From the NCBI RefSeq assembly GCF_029238675.1, contig NZ_JAQWFR010000017.1:91514-155513 (forward strand): a stretch of 64,000 nucleotides of DNA, written 5' to 3'. Each line of letters starts with the position of its first letter. Positions within the stretch are counted from its first letter, which is position 1. The notes beneath the pieces are model-generated. The model was not told the origin of the DNA. It made no database searches and saw only the letters and a list, made by a program, of their open reading frames with translations. Of this stretch, positions 23,580-33,547 are shown one piece after another. This stretch comes from Oceanicoccus sp. GTDB taxonomy: Bacteria > Pseudomonadota > Gammaproteobacteria > Pseudomonadales > Dasaniaceae. Made by a program: the position numbers and the translations under genes.

Positions 23580-23605
23580 GCAATGATAGCGCATGCTATC
23601 ATTGC
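23580..23605. promoter_or_regulatory. Palindromic operator of the toxin-antitoxin pair
   Basis: GCAATGATAGC (23580-23590) and GCTATCATTGC (23595-23605) are perfect 11-bp inverted arms around GCAT. It lies 29 bp before the antitoxin start, the expected place for binding of two FitA dimers and autorepression of the operon. Confidence 0.8.
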
Positions 23606-23631
23606 TAGCAATATAAGATAATATGCTGGCA

Positions 23632-24354
23632 TCAGGGCGTCCTCGCCAATACCCAGATATGGACTTCACCAGCCCCTGCGTCCAATAGCTGCTTAGTCAC
23701 TTCAGTAGCCGTCGCCCCTGTTGTCATCACATCATCAACCACTGCCACACATTGCCCCTCTAAAACCTGCGTCGCCTCAAAAGCCCCCTTCAGATTTTGC
23801 CGTCGCTGTTGAGCATCGAGTTGTTGCTGGGGAGGCGTAAATTGGCTGCGTTTCAGCAGGGTTAATAAAGGTATACCTAACCCTTTAGAGAGATAACCGG
23901 CGATATGCTCACTCTGGTTAAAGCCACGCTTAAGCCGCCTGCGCCAATGCAGGGGAATGGGGGTAATGATATCGGGCAGATCGTGATTGTAAGCACTGAC
24001 AAACCTATTAAGGCCGGCCAGTGTTAAGACTTTTCCATAACTAAGATGCCGGTTGTACTTAAATCCACCAATCAGCTCCGCCACAGGGTACTGATATAAA
24101 TAGCTAGCCACCGTCCGTTCAAAGGGTGGTGGCATTAGCTGGCATTGGCCGCAAAGCGTCTGATCCAAGCTGGGCAACGGTAAGGCGCAATGGCGGCAAT
24201 GAGGGCCTAATCCTGGCAGCTCGGCCTCACAGCCTTGGCATATATCCAGCCCAGGCTGGCCAATGGCATCACAGAGAATACAGCGCCCAGTCAGGCTCAA
24301 GCCCTTAAAGGCTTGAAAAACAGAAAGTCCTGGCTGGAAAAAGCTGTTAACCAT
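23632..24354 (-). CDS. comF: ComF family phosphoribosyltransferase-like protein
   Basis: 240 aa. An N-terminal zinc-finger-like set of cysteines (CILC, CQGC, CRHC and CGQC, residues about 25-75) is followed by a type I phosphoribosyltransferase fold with the PRPP loop VVDDVMTTGAT near 208-218. ComF/GntX proteins serve DNA uptake or DNA use in several gammaproteobacteria. The gene is divergent from bioB, the usual comF-bioB head-to-head pair. Its start codon (24352-24354) lies inside the putative BirA operator. Confidence 0.92.
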   Translation of the reverse strand: MVNSFFQPGLSVFQAFKGLSLTGRCILCDAIGQPGLDICQGCEAELPGLGPHCRHCALPLPSLDQTLCGQCQLMPPPFERTVASYLYQYPVAELIGGFKYNRHLSYGKVLTLAGLNRFVSAYNHDLPDIITPIPLHWRRRLKRGFNQSEHIAGYLSKGLGIPLLTLLKRSQFTPPQQQLDAQQRRQNLKGAFEATQVLEGQCVAVVDDVMTTGATATEVTKQLLDAGAGEVHIWVLARTP

Positions 24355-24376
24355 AACTATCCTTGTAGGTTGACAG
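24344..24376. promoter_or_regulatory. Probable BirA operator with bioB promoter
   Basis: CTGTTAACC (24344-24352) and GGTTGACAG (24368-24376) are inverted arms with one mismatch and a 15-bp spacer, close to the proteobacterial BirA box TTGTAAACC-N15-GGTTTACAA. The right arm contains TTGACA (24370-24375), a perfect -35 that could serve bioB with TATCAT at 24392-24397 (16 bp apart). Bound BirA-biotinoyl-AMP would block bioB. The left arm touches the comF start codon. Confidence 0.7.
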
Positions 24377-24464
24377 GTGGGTGATAATCCTTATCATTAG
24401 CGCCCACTTTAGGGGATATTGTGCCCCTGTTCCAGACCTTATTTTAACCTTGCAGGATTGCCCT

Positions 24465-25523
24465 ATGACCGCCGCAAATAGCCTGGTTCGCCACGATTGG
24501 ACGCCACAGGAAGTTCAGTCTTTATTCGAGCTGCCCTTTAATGATTTGCTATTTAAAGCCCAGGCGGTTCACCGCCAGTACTTTAATCCTAATGAGGTGC
24601 AGGTCAGCACGTTATTGTCGATCAAAACCGGTGCCTGCCCTGAAGACTGTAAGTATTGCCCCCAGAGCAATCGCTATGACACTGGTCTGGAAAAAGAAAA
24701 ATTAATGGAAGTTGAAAAGGTATTACAGGAGGCGGCAGAAGCCAAAGCCACTGGCGCAACTCGCTTCTGTATGGGTGCCGCCTGGCGTTCACCTAAGGCT
24801 AAAGATATGCCCTATGTCACCGCCATGGTTAAAGGCGTGAAGGAAATGGGTTTGGAAAGCTGTATGACGCTGGGTATGTTAACGGCGGATCAGGCGGCTG
24901 AGTTATCGGAAGCAGGCCTTGATTATTACAACCATAATTTAGATACCTCACCGGAGTTTTACGGTGAAGTGATTACCACCCGTACTTATTCAGATCGTCT
25001 AACGACTATCTCTAATGTTCGCGATGCCGGTATTAAAGTCTGCAGTGGCGGTATTGTCGGTATGGGTGAAACGGTTAAAGACCGCGCCGGTTTGTTAATT
25101 CAGTTATCCAATATGCCGCAGCACCCTGAAAGTGTGCCCATTAATATGTTGGTGCGTGTTGAAGGCACGCCCTTGGCGCAAGAAGCCGATTTGGATAATT
25201 TTGATTTTATTCGCACTATCGCGGTTGCGCGTATTTTAATGCCAGAGTCTCATGTGCGTTTGTCGGCTGGCCGTGAAGCAATGAATGAAGAAATGCATGC
25301 CTTGGCTTATTTTGCCGGTGCCAATTCTATTTTTTACGGTGAGAAGTTATTAACCACCGCCAACCCTGAAGCAAATAAAGATTTGCAGTTATTTGATCGC
25401 TTGGGCATTCAGCCAGAAGATCGTACGGTTGAGCGCTGCGATGACGGTGAAGAAGATCGTATCCGCGAGCAAATTCAACAAGCTGAAAACGATAAGTTTT
25501 TCTACGACGCAGCGCAGGCCTAA
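24465..25523 (+). CDS. bioB: Biotin synthase
   Basis: 352 aa from ATG 24465; the frame is open to 24381, but that part lies in the promoter and does not resemble BioB. A radical-SAM enzyme inserting sulfur into dethiobiotin. The radical-SAM cysteines are Cys58, Cys62 and Cys65 in [24 protein letters not shown] near 155 and the SAGRE motif near 268 are conserved family segments. It is first in bioB-bioF-bioHC-bioD. Confidence 0.97.
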   Translation: MTAANSLVRHDWTPQEVQSLFELPFNDLLFKAQAVHRQYFNPNEVQVSTLLSIKTGACPEDCKYCPQSNRYDTGLEKEKLMEVEKVLQEAAEAKATGATRFCMGAAWRSPKAKDMPYVTAMVKGVKEMGLESCMTLGMLTADQAAELSEAGLDYYNHNLDTSPEFYGEVITTRTYSDRLTTISNVRDAGIKVCSGGIVGMGETVKDRAGLLIQLSNMPQHPESVPINMLVRVEGTPLAQEADLDNFDFIRTIAVARILMPESHVRLSAGREAMNEEMHALAYFAGANSIFYGEKLLTTANPEANKDLQLFDRLGIQPEDRTVERCDDGEEDRIREQIQQAENDKFFYDAAQA

Positions 25524-25546
25524 ACCTGCGCCCAAGCGGCAACCCT

Positions 25547-26707
25547 ATGTCAGACCCTTTTAAACTGACTGCAGCGCTCGACGAGCGTAAGTCCAACCAT
25601 TTATATCGACAGCGGCGAATACTGGAAAGTGCTCAGGGCGCTGAAGTGATTGTGGACGGCAAACCTTATTTAAACTTCTGCAGTAACGATTATTTGGGTT
25701 TGGCTAATCACCCCGATGTGATTGCCGCATTTACTTCTTCGGCTAACGACTTTGGTGTGGGAAGCGGCGCTTCGCATTTGGTGTGTGGCCATAGCAGCCT
25801 ACATCATCAGTTAGAAGAAGAGCTGGCTGATTTTGTGGGGCGTGATCGCGCGGTATTATTTTCCACCGGCTATATGGCAAATTTGGGTGTCGTCAATGCC
25901 CTGATGGGTAAGCAAGATGCAGTGTTTGAAGATAAGCTTAATCATGCATCTCTATTGGATGCCGGTTTATTATCCGGCGCGCGCTTCCAGCGCTTTTTGC
26001 ATAATGATTTAGATAATCTTGAGTCCCGCCTTAAAAAATCAACCGACAATAAAAAACTTATCGTTGTTGATAGCGTTTTTAGTATGGATGGAGATCTGGC
26101 ACCGCTGGATAATTTGGCTGCGTTAGCCAAAAAGTATAATGCCGGATTAATGGCCGATGATGCTCACGGTTTCGGTGTGTTAGGTAACGCCGGTGCCGGC
26201 TGCGCTGACCATTTTAATTTAGATCAACAACAGCTTCCGGTATTAATGGGAACGCTAGGCAAAGGCTTGGGTAGTTTTGGTGCTTTTGTTGCTGGTAGTG
26301 AAGATCTGGCTGAAACCTTAATTCAATTTTCCCGTTCCTATATTTATACCACCGCCTTACCTCCAGCTGTAGCCGCCGCCAGTTTGGCCAGTTTAAAGAT
26401 TGTGCGTGAGGATGCAGACCGTCGCCAGCATTTATATTCCTTGATCACTCACTTTAGGCAAGGTGCTGAACAGCTCGGTTTAGAACTGATGCCTTCAATA
26501 ACCGCTATCCAGCCATTGATGATAGGCAGTAATGAAAAGGCGATAGCAATCAGTGATGCCTTATTGGAAAAAGGTTTTTTAATCAGCGCTATTCGCCCAC
26601 CAACGGTACCTGCTAATTCAGCGCGCTTACGTATTACCTTAAGTGCAGCACATAGCGAAGATCAGGTAGACAGCTTATTAAAGGCCTTAGCTGAGGTGAT
26701 GCTGTGA
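25547..26707 (+). CDS. bioF: 8-Amino-7-oxononanoate synthase
   Basis: 386 aa PLP enzyme condensing pimeloyl-ACP (or -CoA) with alanine. [11 protein letters not shown] (about 43-53) and the PLP-lysine loop [13 protein letters not shown] (Lys239) are visible, with [10 protein letters not shown] near 204-213. It overlaps bioHC by 4 bp (GTGA-type junction), so it is translationally coupled. Confidence 0.97.
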   Translation: MSDPFKLTAALDERKSNHLYRQRRILESAQGAEVIVDGKPYLNFCSNDYLGLANHPDVIAAFTSSANDFGVGSGASHLVCGHSSLHHQLEEELADFVGRDRAVLFSTGYMANLGVVNALMGKQDAVFEDKLNHASLLDAGLLSGARFQRFLHNDLDNLESRLKKSTDNKKLIVVDSVFSMDGDLAPLDNLAALAKKYNAGLMADDAHGFGVLGNAGAGCADHFNLDQQQLPVLMGTLGKGLGSFGAFVAGSEDLAETLIQFSRSYIYTTALPPAVAAASLASLKIVREDADRRQHLYSLITHFRQGAEQLGLELMPSITAIQPLMIGSNEKAIAISDALLEKGFLISAIRPPTVPANSARLRITLSAAHSEDQVDSLLKALAEVML

Positions 26708-28266
26708 GGCCTGCCTTAGTTCTACTTCATGGCTGGGGTATGTCGAGTCTGGTATGGCAGGAGTGGCTGCCAACCTTAGGTGAGCATTTTACGGTGATCC
26801 AGATTGACCTGCCCGGTTATGGCTTAAGTGATACAGGACGTTATGAAGATGTTGACACCTTAATCACTGAACTTCTGGCTGACCTTCCCGACAAAGCTAT
26901 TTATCTGGGTTATTCCTTAGGCGGTATGTTAGCCACCACCATTGCCAGCCATTTTCCCGAGCGGGTAATCGCGTTAGTGACCTTGGCCAGCAACTTACAA
27001 TTTATCGCTGATGACCAGTGGCCCCATGCTATGGATAAAAAAGTTTTTGATGATTTTTATTCACTGGTGGCAAGCAATGCGGCCATGGCTAAAAAACGCT
27101 TTGCCGGTTTGCAGGCCTATGGTTCAGGTCAGGAAAAAGCGTTGGTAAAAACGCTTAGGGCAAAAAAAGAAACAGTAGCCGATGATGTACTAAAAAATTC
27201 ACTGGATCTGTTAGCGATAATCAACAATACACAGCTAATCGATACACTAAAAGTTCCTGCACTTTATCTTTATGGTGAAAACGACAATCTAGTGCCACTA
27301 AGTGCTGCCAATGCCTTAAAAGACAGGCTTGGAGATTCCGTTAATATTATTCCCGATACTTGCCACGCTCTGTTTTTGGATAAACCAGAAACTTGTTGGG
27401 CTGTTATTGATAGTTGGCTGGATAACGCTATTGAACTATCACCAAAAAAACGCGTACTGGATAAACAACAGGTAGCACGGTCTTTTAGTCGCGCCGCAGA
27501 GACTTACGACAGTGTTGCTAACTTGCAGCGTCGTATCGGTAATCGCCTGATCAGTTTTTTACCGCCAGTTCCTGCAGAAGTGGTTTTAGATTTAGGTTGC
27601 GGCACGGGTTTTTTTGCCAAGCCATTACAAGAGGCCTACCCCGATGGCCAGGTGATTGGTTTGGATCTTGCCGAAGGTATGGTCGATCATGCTTCAAAAC
27701 ATCAACCAGGCTGCCAATGGCTTTGCGGTGATGCAGAAAATTTACCGCTGGCTGATAATTCCGTAGATATTATTTTTTCTAGCTTGGCGATTCAATGGTG
27801 CGAGGATAGCCAGGCTTTATTTGCGGAGGTGTTTAGAGTCTTAAAACCTTCGGGAAGTTTTGTCTTTGCCACTCTTGGCCCTAATACCCTACATGAATTA
27901 CGTCGGGCCTGGCATCAGGTGGATAATTATGTTCATGTCAATCGTTTTACTGAGCGAGAGGTGATTGATACAGCAATCAACAGTGCAGGTTTTTTATCGG
28001 CTTACCAAACGGTTGAAGAAAATATTGTGCTGCAGTACGACACACTTAAACAACTCACCAAAGAATTAAAAGCATTAGGTGCTCATAATGTTAATAGTGG
28101 CCGCCCAACCGGTTTAACCGGTAAGCAAAGAATTCGCGGATTAATGGCTGCCTATGATCAGCAACGAAATCCGCAGGGTGCTTTACCAGCAACTTATCAA
28201 GCTTGGTTTGGTGTTTTAGAAAAGCCGGCGCTGGCTCAAACGGTTCAACGGCAAGGGTTGAGATAG
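26704..28266 (+). CDS. bioHC: Bifunctional BioH-BioC fusion
   Basis: 520 aa that joins two biotin enzymes normally encoded separately. Residues 1-240 are the alpha/beta hydrolase BioH, with oxyanion HGWG (9-12), nucleophile GYSLGG (Ser71) and likely Asp193 and His221. This half demethylates pimeloyl-ACP methyl ester. Residues about 252-520 are BioC, the O-methyltransferase that starts the pathway on malonyl-ACP, with SAM motif LDLGCGTG (295-302). The frame uses GTG at 26704 overlapping the end of bioF. Similar BioHC fusions are known from Saccharophagus-like bacteria. BioC acts first and BioH last in the pimeloyl steps. Confidence 0.95.
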   Translation: MRPALVLLHGWGMSSLVWQEWLPTLGEHFTVIQIDLPGYGLSDTGRYEDVDTLITELLADLPDKAIYLGYSLGGMLATTIASHFPERVIALVTLASNLQFIADDQWPHAMDKKVFDDFYSLVASNAAMAKKRFAGLQAYGSGQEKALVKTLRAKKETVADDVLKNSLDLLAIINNTQLIDTLKVPALYLYGENDNLVPLSAANALKDRLGDSVNIIPDTCHALFLDKPETCWAVIDSWLDNAIELSPKKRVLDKQQVARSFSRAAETYDSVANLQRRIGNRLISFLPPVPAEVVLDLGCGTGFFAKPLQEAYPDGQVIGLDLAEGMVDHASKHQPGCQWLCGDAENLPLADNSVDIIFSSLAIQWCEDSQALFAEVFRVLKPSGSFVFATLGPNTLHELRRAWHQVDNYVHVNRFTEREVIDTAINSAGFLSAYQTVEENIVLQYDTLKQLTKELKALGAHNVNSGRPTGLTGKQRIRGLMAAYDQQRNPQGALPATYQAWFGVLEKPALAQTVQRQGLR

Positions 28267-28267
28267 T

Positions 28268-28954
28268 ATGGGGCAACAATTTTTTATAGCAGGTACAGAT
28301 ACCGATGTAGGTAAAACCTTAATTGCTACAGGTATTCTTGCCGCAGCTAACGAGCAAGGTCTATCGACTCTGGCGATAAAACCTGTTGCCGCCGGTTGTG
28401 AAGAAACCCCTGAAGGCTTGCGCAATGAAGACGCGCTGCTACTGCGGGAAACCATGTCAGTCGAGTTGCCTTATGAACAGGTAAACCCTGTCGCCTTAAA
28501 GCCTGCCATCGCCCCGCATATAGCCGCGCAGCAAATCGGCAAGCGTTTGATGGTGTCGCAATTAGCAGGCTATTGCCGTGGCACATTAATGCAGCGATCA
28601 GATCTCGCGGTGATTGAAGGTGCCGGTGGTTGGCGAGTGCCACTCAATCATGTTGAAACACTGGCAGGCCTGGTCAAAGAATTGAATCTGCCCGTTATTC
28701 TTGTGGTCGGGGTAAAGCTGGGTTGTATCAATCATGCCCTGCTTACCGCAGAGGCTATTGCTAACGATGGTTTAACGTTGGCCGGCTGGGTAGCAAACCG
28801 TCTTGACGCCGGTATGCCCTGTTATGAAGAGAATATCCAAACACTAAAGTCACTGATCAATGCCCCCTGCCTGGGTGAAGTCCCTGTGTTAGATAAGCCC
28901 ACAGCGGCTGATGTCAGCCCCTTTTTAACATTAGATCCAGTTATAAACCGCTGA
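28268..28954 (+). CDS. bioD: Dethiobiotin synthetase
   Basis: 228 aa. ATP-dependent closure of the ureido ring of dethiobiotin. The Walker A GTDTDVGKT lies at 8-16 with the conserved KPVAAGCE segment near 37-44 and EGAGGWRVPL near 117-126. It starts 1 bp after bioHC, ending the operon bioB-bioF-bioHC-bioD. bioA is not in this window. Confidence 0.96.
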   Translation: MGQQFFIAGTDTDVGKTLIATGILAAANEQGLSTLAIKPVAAGCEETPEGLRNEDALLLRETMSVELPYEQVNPVALKPAIAPHIAAQQIGKRLMVSQLAGYCRGTLMQRSDLAVIEGAGGWRVPLNHVETLAGLVKELNLPVILVVGVKLGCINHALLTAEAIANDGLTLAGWVANRLDAGMPCYEENIQTLKSLINAPCLGEVPVLDKPTAADVSPFLTLDPVINR

Positions 28955-29065
28955 TTTTTATAGCCACATCATCTTGGCTAATACGGCCCTATGAGACATG
29001 GAACATGGTTTTTAGCCCGACTCTCTGCTTAAATTATAAGCAATATTAATCAAGAGGTTAGTGGT

Positions 29066-29341
29066 TTGGTCAATTCAATCTTATCGACAGGTCTGCAAGG
29101 GGTTCAATCCGGTGTAGATACTGTGCAGCGGGCAGCCGAGGATATTGTTAGTGCCACCACCATAGGCCCTGAAGCAGGCCTTGAAGCAGACCCGGAAACG
29201 GCCTCTGGTGATGATGCTCTAGCCAATATTACTGAGGCGGCGGTGTCATTAAGGCGGGGTGAACAGCAGGTGCAGGCTTCCGCTGCGGTAGTAAAAACCG
29301 CCGATGAGGTTCTAGGCACTTTGCTGGATATTACAGCGTGA
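29066..29341 (+). CDS. Small protein resembling flagellar rod/hook D0 segments
   Basis: 91 aa from a TTG codon with AGAGG 8 bp upstream; no ATG is available. The N-terminal SILSTGLQGVQSGVDTVQRA and C-terminal QASAAVVKTADEVLGTLLD are amphipathic helices like the paired terminal helices (D0) of FlgB/FlgC/FlgG rod proteins, joined by a short acidic middle. No flagellar genes are near. It may cap or bind axial proteins, or be unrelated. The family name is not certain. Confidence 0.55.
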   Translation: MVNSILSTGLQGVQSGVDTVQRAAEDIVSATTIGPEAGLEADPETASGDDALANITEAAVSLRRGEQQVQASAAVVKTADEVLGTLLDITA

Positions 29342-29466
29342 TTTGTCACGGTCTAACGGACTGAATTTATTTTAAAACCCATCCATATTGGCATACCTGC
29401 CTCTTCTGAGAGATAATCCACCCTACAGAACTCAATGATTCCAAGCATCGACGTAGGTCTCTCGCC

Positions 29467-29652
29467 ATGGTTAAAGAAAATAAGTTATTCCCTGAAGATC
29501 AAGCAAAGGTGGACGAGTTCCTGAAAAAAGGCGTTAACTCGGTAGAGCGAAAACCCTTTCGCCCGTTGCGCTTATTGTTAATCTTAGTTGTGATTGTTAC
29601 CGGGCTAAGTATCTTTAGCGTTTCTTTGGCTAGAATATCAGGTATATATTAA
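29467..29652 (+). CDS. DUF3094-like small membrane protein
   Basis: 61 aa. An N-terminal charged half (FPEDQAKVDEFL near 8-19, then VERKPFRP) is followed by one hydrophobic helix (about 33-53, LLLILVVIVTGLSIFSVSL). This matches the DUF3094 pattern in Pseudomonas relatives, where function is unknown. It precedes the PilZ gene by 18 bp, so the two may be co-transcribed. Confidence 0.7.
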   Translation: MVKENKLFPEDQAKVDEFLKKGVNSVERKPFRPLRLLLILVVIVTGLSIFSVSLARISGIY

Positions 29653-29670
29653 GTCTGGATTCCTACCCGA

Positions 29671-30519
29671 ATGAGTACATGGCTAAAGATCTGGTCCCAG
29701 GCGCCGATCTTATACGTATTGAATAGAGAATTTATCCTCGGTAATTTGGCTATGATCACATCCTTTATAGATCGCTTTCGCAGCAAGCCGGCAGTTAAAA
29801 CTGATAATGCTTTGAATTACACCTACTTAAGCCTGCACCAGGCCCAAAGAAATCGTGATTTTCTGGAGGTGATGATTGAGGGTGATGAGGTTGTGTACCA
29901 GAGCATGATCCTCGAATCAGACCCCACCGAGCGCACAATCCTGATTGATGAGTTGTTTCCCACCGGCTTTTTGGGCTTACCTGGCCAAAAGGTCCATTTG
30001 GCTGTGCGCCAGAAGGGCGGCAGGAAAATCAAGTTTGAGAGCTCCATCCTCGAGCAACACAGTTACGATGAAGCCCCTATCTACGTATTGGCAATGCCCC
30101 AGGATATAGAAACCAGCCAGCGCCGCAATGCCTACCGGTTGCCGATTGCCGATACCATGGCAATCGATTCTCATTTTATTGGCCCTGAAGGACAGAGCTA
30201 TCAAGGCTCTTTACGGAATGTCTCCAGCACGGGAATCGCCGTTGAGGTCTTGCTAGATGGTGAGGCGGCGAATAATTTTCACCCTAACGATATGTTAGAC
30301 GAGTTAGCCTTTGATTTTGCCGGAGTGAATATTCACTGCGAAGCTTCAGTGCGAAGTATTGAGGTGGACGAACACGACCAGAGCCATGTTCTGATTGGTG
30401 CAGAGTTTGTTGACTTGCCATCAATTGATCAGCGAGTACTTGAGCGTTCGATTATGCGTATTCAGCGCGACAGAATAAAATTATCAAGCACTTTTGAGAG
30501 CGGCATGGCGATAGCCTGA
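29671..30519 (+). CDS. PilZ-domain flagellar brake-like protein (YcgR family)
   Basis: 282 aa, or 255 aa if ATG 29752 is used; neither start has a strong ribosome site. An N-terminal YcgR-type beta domain (about 45-145) precedes a PilZ domain with RRNAYR (about 151-156) and NVSSTG (about 178-183), the two c-di-GMP-binding motifs RxxxR and D/NxSxxG. The protein should respond to cyclic di-GMP and modulate motility. It ends 16 bp from the convergent cysteine synthase gene. Confidence 0.87.
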   Translation: MSTWLKIWSQAPILYVLNREFILGNLAMITSFIDRFRSKPAVKTDNALNYTYLSLHQAQRNRDFLEVMIEGDEVVYQSMILESDPTERTILIDELFPTGFLGLPGQKVHLAVRQKGGRKIKFESSILEQHSYDEAPIYVLAMPQDIETSQRRNAYRLPIADTMAIDSHFIGPEGQSYQGSLRNVSSTGIAVEVLLDGEAANNFHPNDMLDELAFDFAGVNIHCEASVRSIEVDEHDQSHVLIGAEFVDLPSIDQRVLERSIMRIQRDRIKLSSTFESGMAIA

Positions 30520-30535
30520 TTGCCCCCGGGCTTTA

Positions 30536-31537
30536 TCAGTCAATCCAGTCGGGAACCGGTAATTTCATACGGCGCAAAAAGGCCGGGTTAAACAGCTTGC
30601 TTTGATAGCGATGACCATAATCACACAGTATCGTTACAATGGTGTGCCCCGGACCCATTTCTTTTGCCAGATGGACAGCACCAGCAATATTAATCGCTGA
30701 TGATCCACCCAGGCAGAGTCCCTCGTGTTTCAGCAGGTCATAAATATAGGGCAGGGCTTCTTCATCACTAATTTGATAGGCCATATCAATAATGGCTTCG
30801 CGGATATTGTCTGTCAGTATGCTAATGCCAATGCCTTCGGCGATAGAGCGACCATCAGCTTTTAATTCACCGTCTTTAAAATAGTTGTAAAGCGCCGAGC
30901 CCATGGGGTCAGCAATGCCAATTTTAATATCGGGATTGTGTGCCTTCAGTGCGGTGCTGACACCGGCTAATGTACCGCCAGTACCTACTGCACAAATGAA
31001 GCCATCCACTTTGCCGTCGGTTTGTTGCCAAATTTCTTCACCGGTAGTGCGGTTATGGATTTCCATATTGGCAAGATTATCAAACTGTCGAGCCCAGATT
31101 GCACCGCTGTCCAGTTGGTCATTGAGTTTTTCGGCCAGTCGATCGGCTTGATGCACATAGTGATTAGGATCGTTGTAGCTGGTGGCTTTGACCAGGCGTA
31201 AATCGGCGCCATATAAGTCCAGCAATTCAATTTTTTCTTTGCTTTGGGTTTGTGGCATCACTACAACACTTTTGTAGCCCAGGGCATTGGCGATCATAGT
31301 TAGGCCAATACCGGTATTACCTGCGGTGCCTTCAACGATAGTACCGCCGGACTGTAAGTTACCTTTGGCTTCTGCGTCGCGGATGATACCTAATGCAGTA
31401 CGATCTTTGATGGAGCCGCCAGGGTTAAGAAACTCCGCTTTGCCATAGATTTCGCAACCGGTGGCTTCTGAAATCTCACGCAGGTAAACCAGGGGAGTAT
31501 TGCCTATCATGTCGGCAAGTGCAGCGTGGGCGGGCAT
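30536..31537 (-). CDS. Cysteine synthase
   Basis: 333 aa from ATG 31537 with AAGGAAA just before it; the longer open frame to 31663 begins in intergenic DNA. A PLP enzyme joining O-acetylserine and sulfide. LNPGGSIKDRTA carries the PLP-lysine (about residue 45). EGTAGNTGIGL (about 70-80) and GTGGTLAG (about 185) bind the phosphate of PLP and the substrate. It works with the CysE encoded at 14.9 kb. CysK and CysM types cannot be separated with certainty. Confidence 0.93.
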   Translation of the reverse strand: MPAHAALADMIGNTPLVYLREISEATGCEIYGKAEFLNPGGSIKDRTALGIIRDAEAKGNLQSGGTIVEGTAGNTGIGLTMIANALGYKSVVVMPQTQSKEKIELLDLYGADLRLVKATSYNDPNHYVHQADRLAEKLNDQLDSGAIWARQFDNLANMEIHNRTTGEEIWQQTDGKVDGFICAVGTGGTLAGVSTALKAHNPDIKIGIADPMGSALYNYFKDGELKADGRSIAEGIGISILTDNIREAIIDMAYQISDEEALPYIYDLLKHEGLCLGGSSAINIAGAVHLAKEMGPGHTIVTILCDYGHRYQSKLFNPAFLRRMKLPVPDWID

Positions 31538-31772
31538 AGGGTTTCCTTGGTTGCAGTGGGCTGTATTGATAGGAGGTGATAGTAACCAGCGCGGGCTAAT
31601 GTGGCAACTGATAAGCCTCGATGCGGCGCTAATAAGCAGATATAAAAAAGCCAGAGCTGTCACTAAGCTCTCTACCTTACTATTTCGCTATTGAATTGTT
31701 AATATCAGCTATATTTAGCCACAGTCGATACGTTAGACTGTTAGCTATAATAGCTTTAGGGTTGGGGTTTGA

Positions 31773-33395
31773 ATGAGTCGCAATAGTCTTGAAAGTTGGC
31801 AGCAGTTGGAAGCTATGGCTGTTGCTATTGATGGCCAGTCGATTAAACATTTTTTTGCCCAGGACCCCGAGCGGTTTTCAAAATATCATATCCCGGGCAA
31901 TGGCCTGCTGTTTGATTACTCCAAGAATCGCCTTTCTGATGACATTAAAAAAACCTTGCTGCAATTGGCTGAAGACTGTGAGGTGGAGCGTTGGCGTGAT
32001 GCCATGTTTAATGGCGATAAAATTAATCGAACGGAAGGTCGCTCAGTTCTCCACACTGCTTTACGTAGTAAGCACTGCCCCGATGAAGGGATTAATCGGC
32101 AAGTCCAGCAGGAATTGGAGCATATTGCCTCATTCTCTACGCGGTTACGTGCCGGAAAGTTGCAAGGCTATAGTGGCCTGGCAATAACTGATGTGGTGTG
32201 CCTGGGGGTTGGAGGCTCTAATCTCGGCCCTGAAATGATTACTGATGCATTGCCAGCACAGCCCGCTGACTTGTTAAATATGCATTATATTTCCAGTGTT
32301 GATGCCGTCCCTCTGGAGACCCTATTAGCTGGTCTTAATGCAGAGACAACACTGTTTATTATCTCTTCAAAAACCTTTACTACTACTGAGACTTTGTTGA
32401 ATGCAGAAGCTGGCAAGCGCTGGCTGCTCAGCAGGGCGCCGGCATCTGCGGTGGCAAAACACTTTGTTGCAGTAACCGAGGACGTAGAAAAAGCCTTGTC
32501 ATTTGGCGTGGCGCTAGCGTACTGCTTCAAAATTTGGGATTGGGTCGGTGGGCGGTTTTCATTATGGTCAGCCATTGGCTTACCTATCGCTATTGCCAGG
32601 GGCTTTGATACCTTTGAGTCATTGCTGCAGGGTGCCGGCGCGATGGATGACCATTTTCGCAGTGCCCCCATAGAACAAAACATGCCTATGATGATGGCTT
32701 TAATAGGGGTTTGGAATTCAACTTTCCTGAATATCGATACCCTGGCCATTCTTCCTTATGACCAAAACCTGCATCACCTGCCTGCCTATTTGCAGCAGGC
32801 GGAGATGGAGAGTAATGGTAAGTCGGTGAATTGGCGGGGCGAAGCGCTGACCTATAAAACCTGTCCAATACTCTGGGGGCAGACCGGCATTAACGGTCAG
32901 CATGCTTTTTACCAGCTTTTACATCAGGGTACTCATGAGGTAGCGGCGGACTTTATTGCCTCTGCTAACAGTTATGGCAAAAGCGAGATCCATCATGAGA
33001 CCTTGCTGGCAAATTGTCTTGCACAATCCCAGGCACTAATGAATGGTGTTAATGCCGCAGAAATTAACAAAGATTTAGAAAGCCATGGCATGACAGCTGA
33101 TCAAATAGAGCAACTGCTGCCCCATAAAGTTCATGCTGGTAATCGCCCCAGCAATACCTTGATTATGGATAGGCTGGATGCTTATCACCTGGGCGCTCTG
33201 GTCGCGTTATATGAGCACAAAGTCTTTGTCCAGGGGATTATTTGGGAAATTTATTCTTTCGACCAGTGGGGCGTTCAGCTGGGGAAATTACTTGCTGGCA
33301 AGCTACTTTACGATGTTCAGTCTAAAGATAAAATCAGCGAATATGAAAGCTCAACCAATGGCCTGTTAAACTATCTTAAGTCATTTAAACGATAG
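31773..33395 (+). CDS. pgi: Glucose-6-phosphate isomerase
   Basis: 540 aa. Interconverts glucose-6-phosphate and fructose-6-phosphate. Conserved PGI segments include GVGGSNLGPEM (about 143-153), FIISSKTFTT (about 195-204), VGGRFSLWSAIGLP (about 260-273) and QWGVQLGK (about 500). A TATAAT at 31746-31751 upstream could be a -10 element, but its -35 is weak. It stands alone. Confidence 0.97.
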   Translation: MSRNSLESWQQLEAMAVAIDGQSIKHFFAQDPERFSKYHIPGNGLLFDYSKNRLSDDIKKTLLQLAEDCEVERWRDAMFNGDKINRTEGRSVLHTALRSKHCPDEGINRQVQQELEHIASFSTRLRAGKLQGYSGLAITDVVCLGVGGSNLGPEMITDALPAQPADLLNMHYISSVDAVPLETLLAGLNAETTLFIISSKTFTTTETLLNAEAGKRWLLSRAPASAVAKHFVAVTEDVEKALSFGVALAYCFKIWDWVGGRFSLWSAIGLPIAIARGFDTFESLLQGAGAMDDHFRSAPIEQNMPMMMALIGVWNSTFLNIDTLAILPYDQNLHHLPAYLQQAEMESNGKSVNWRGEALTYKTCPILWGQTGINGQHAFYQLLHQGTHEVAADFIASANSYGKSEIHHETLLANCLAQSQALMNGVNAAEINKDLESHGMTADQIEQLLPHKVHAGNRPSNTLIMDRLDAYHLGALVALYEHKVFVQGIIWEIYSFDQWGVQLGKLLAGKLLYDVQSKDKISEYESSTNGLLNYLKSFKR

Positions 33396-33497
33396 CTATT
33401 CTTAGTTGTGTCCCCTTTTTGATTCAGCAGAGACATCTCTGCGTCCAGTAGTCTTGGCGGCGGAGCCAACTTGAACCCGTGCTAAAAACATCTGTCC

Positions 33498-33523
33498 AAT
33501 AAGATGATTTAATAAGATGATTT
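33498..33523. repeat. Tandem 13-bp direct repeat upstream of the lipoprotein cluster
   Basis: AATAAGATGATTT occurs twice in immediate succession at 33498-33510 and 33511-33523, about 60-85 bp before the first lipoprotein gene. It could be a regulator site or simple slippage product. Confidence 0.7.
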
Positions 33524-33547
33524 CCCCCCGGCATCTATGGCACACTG

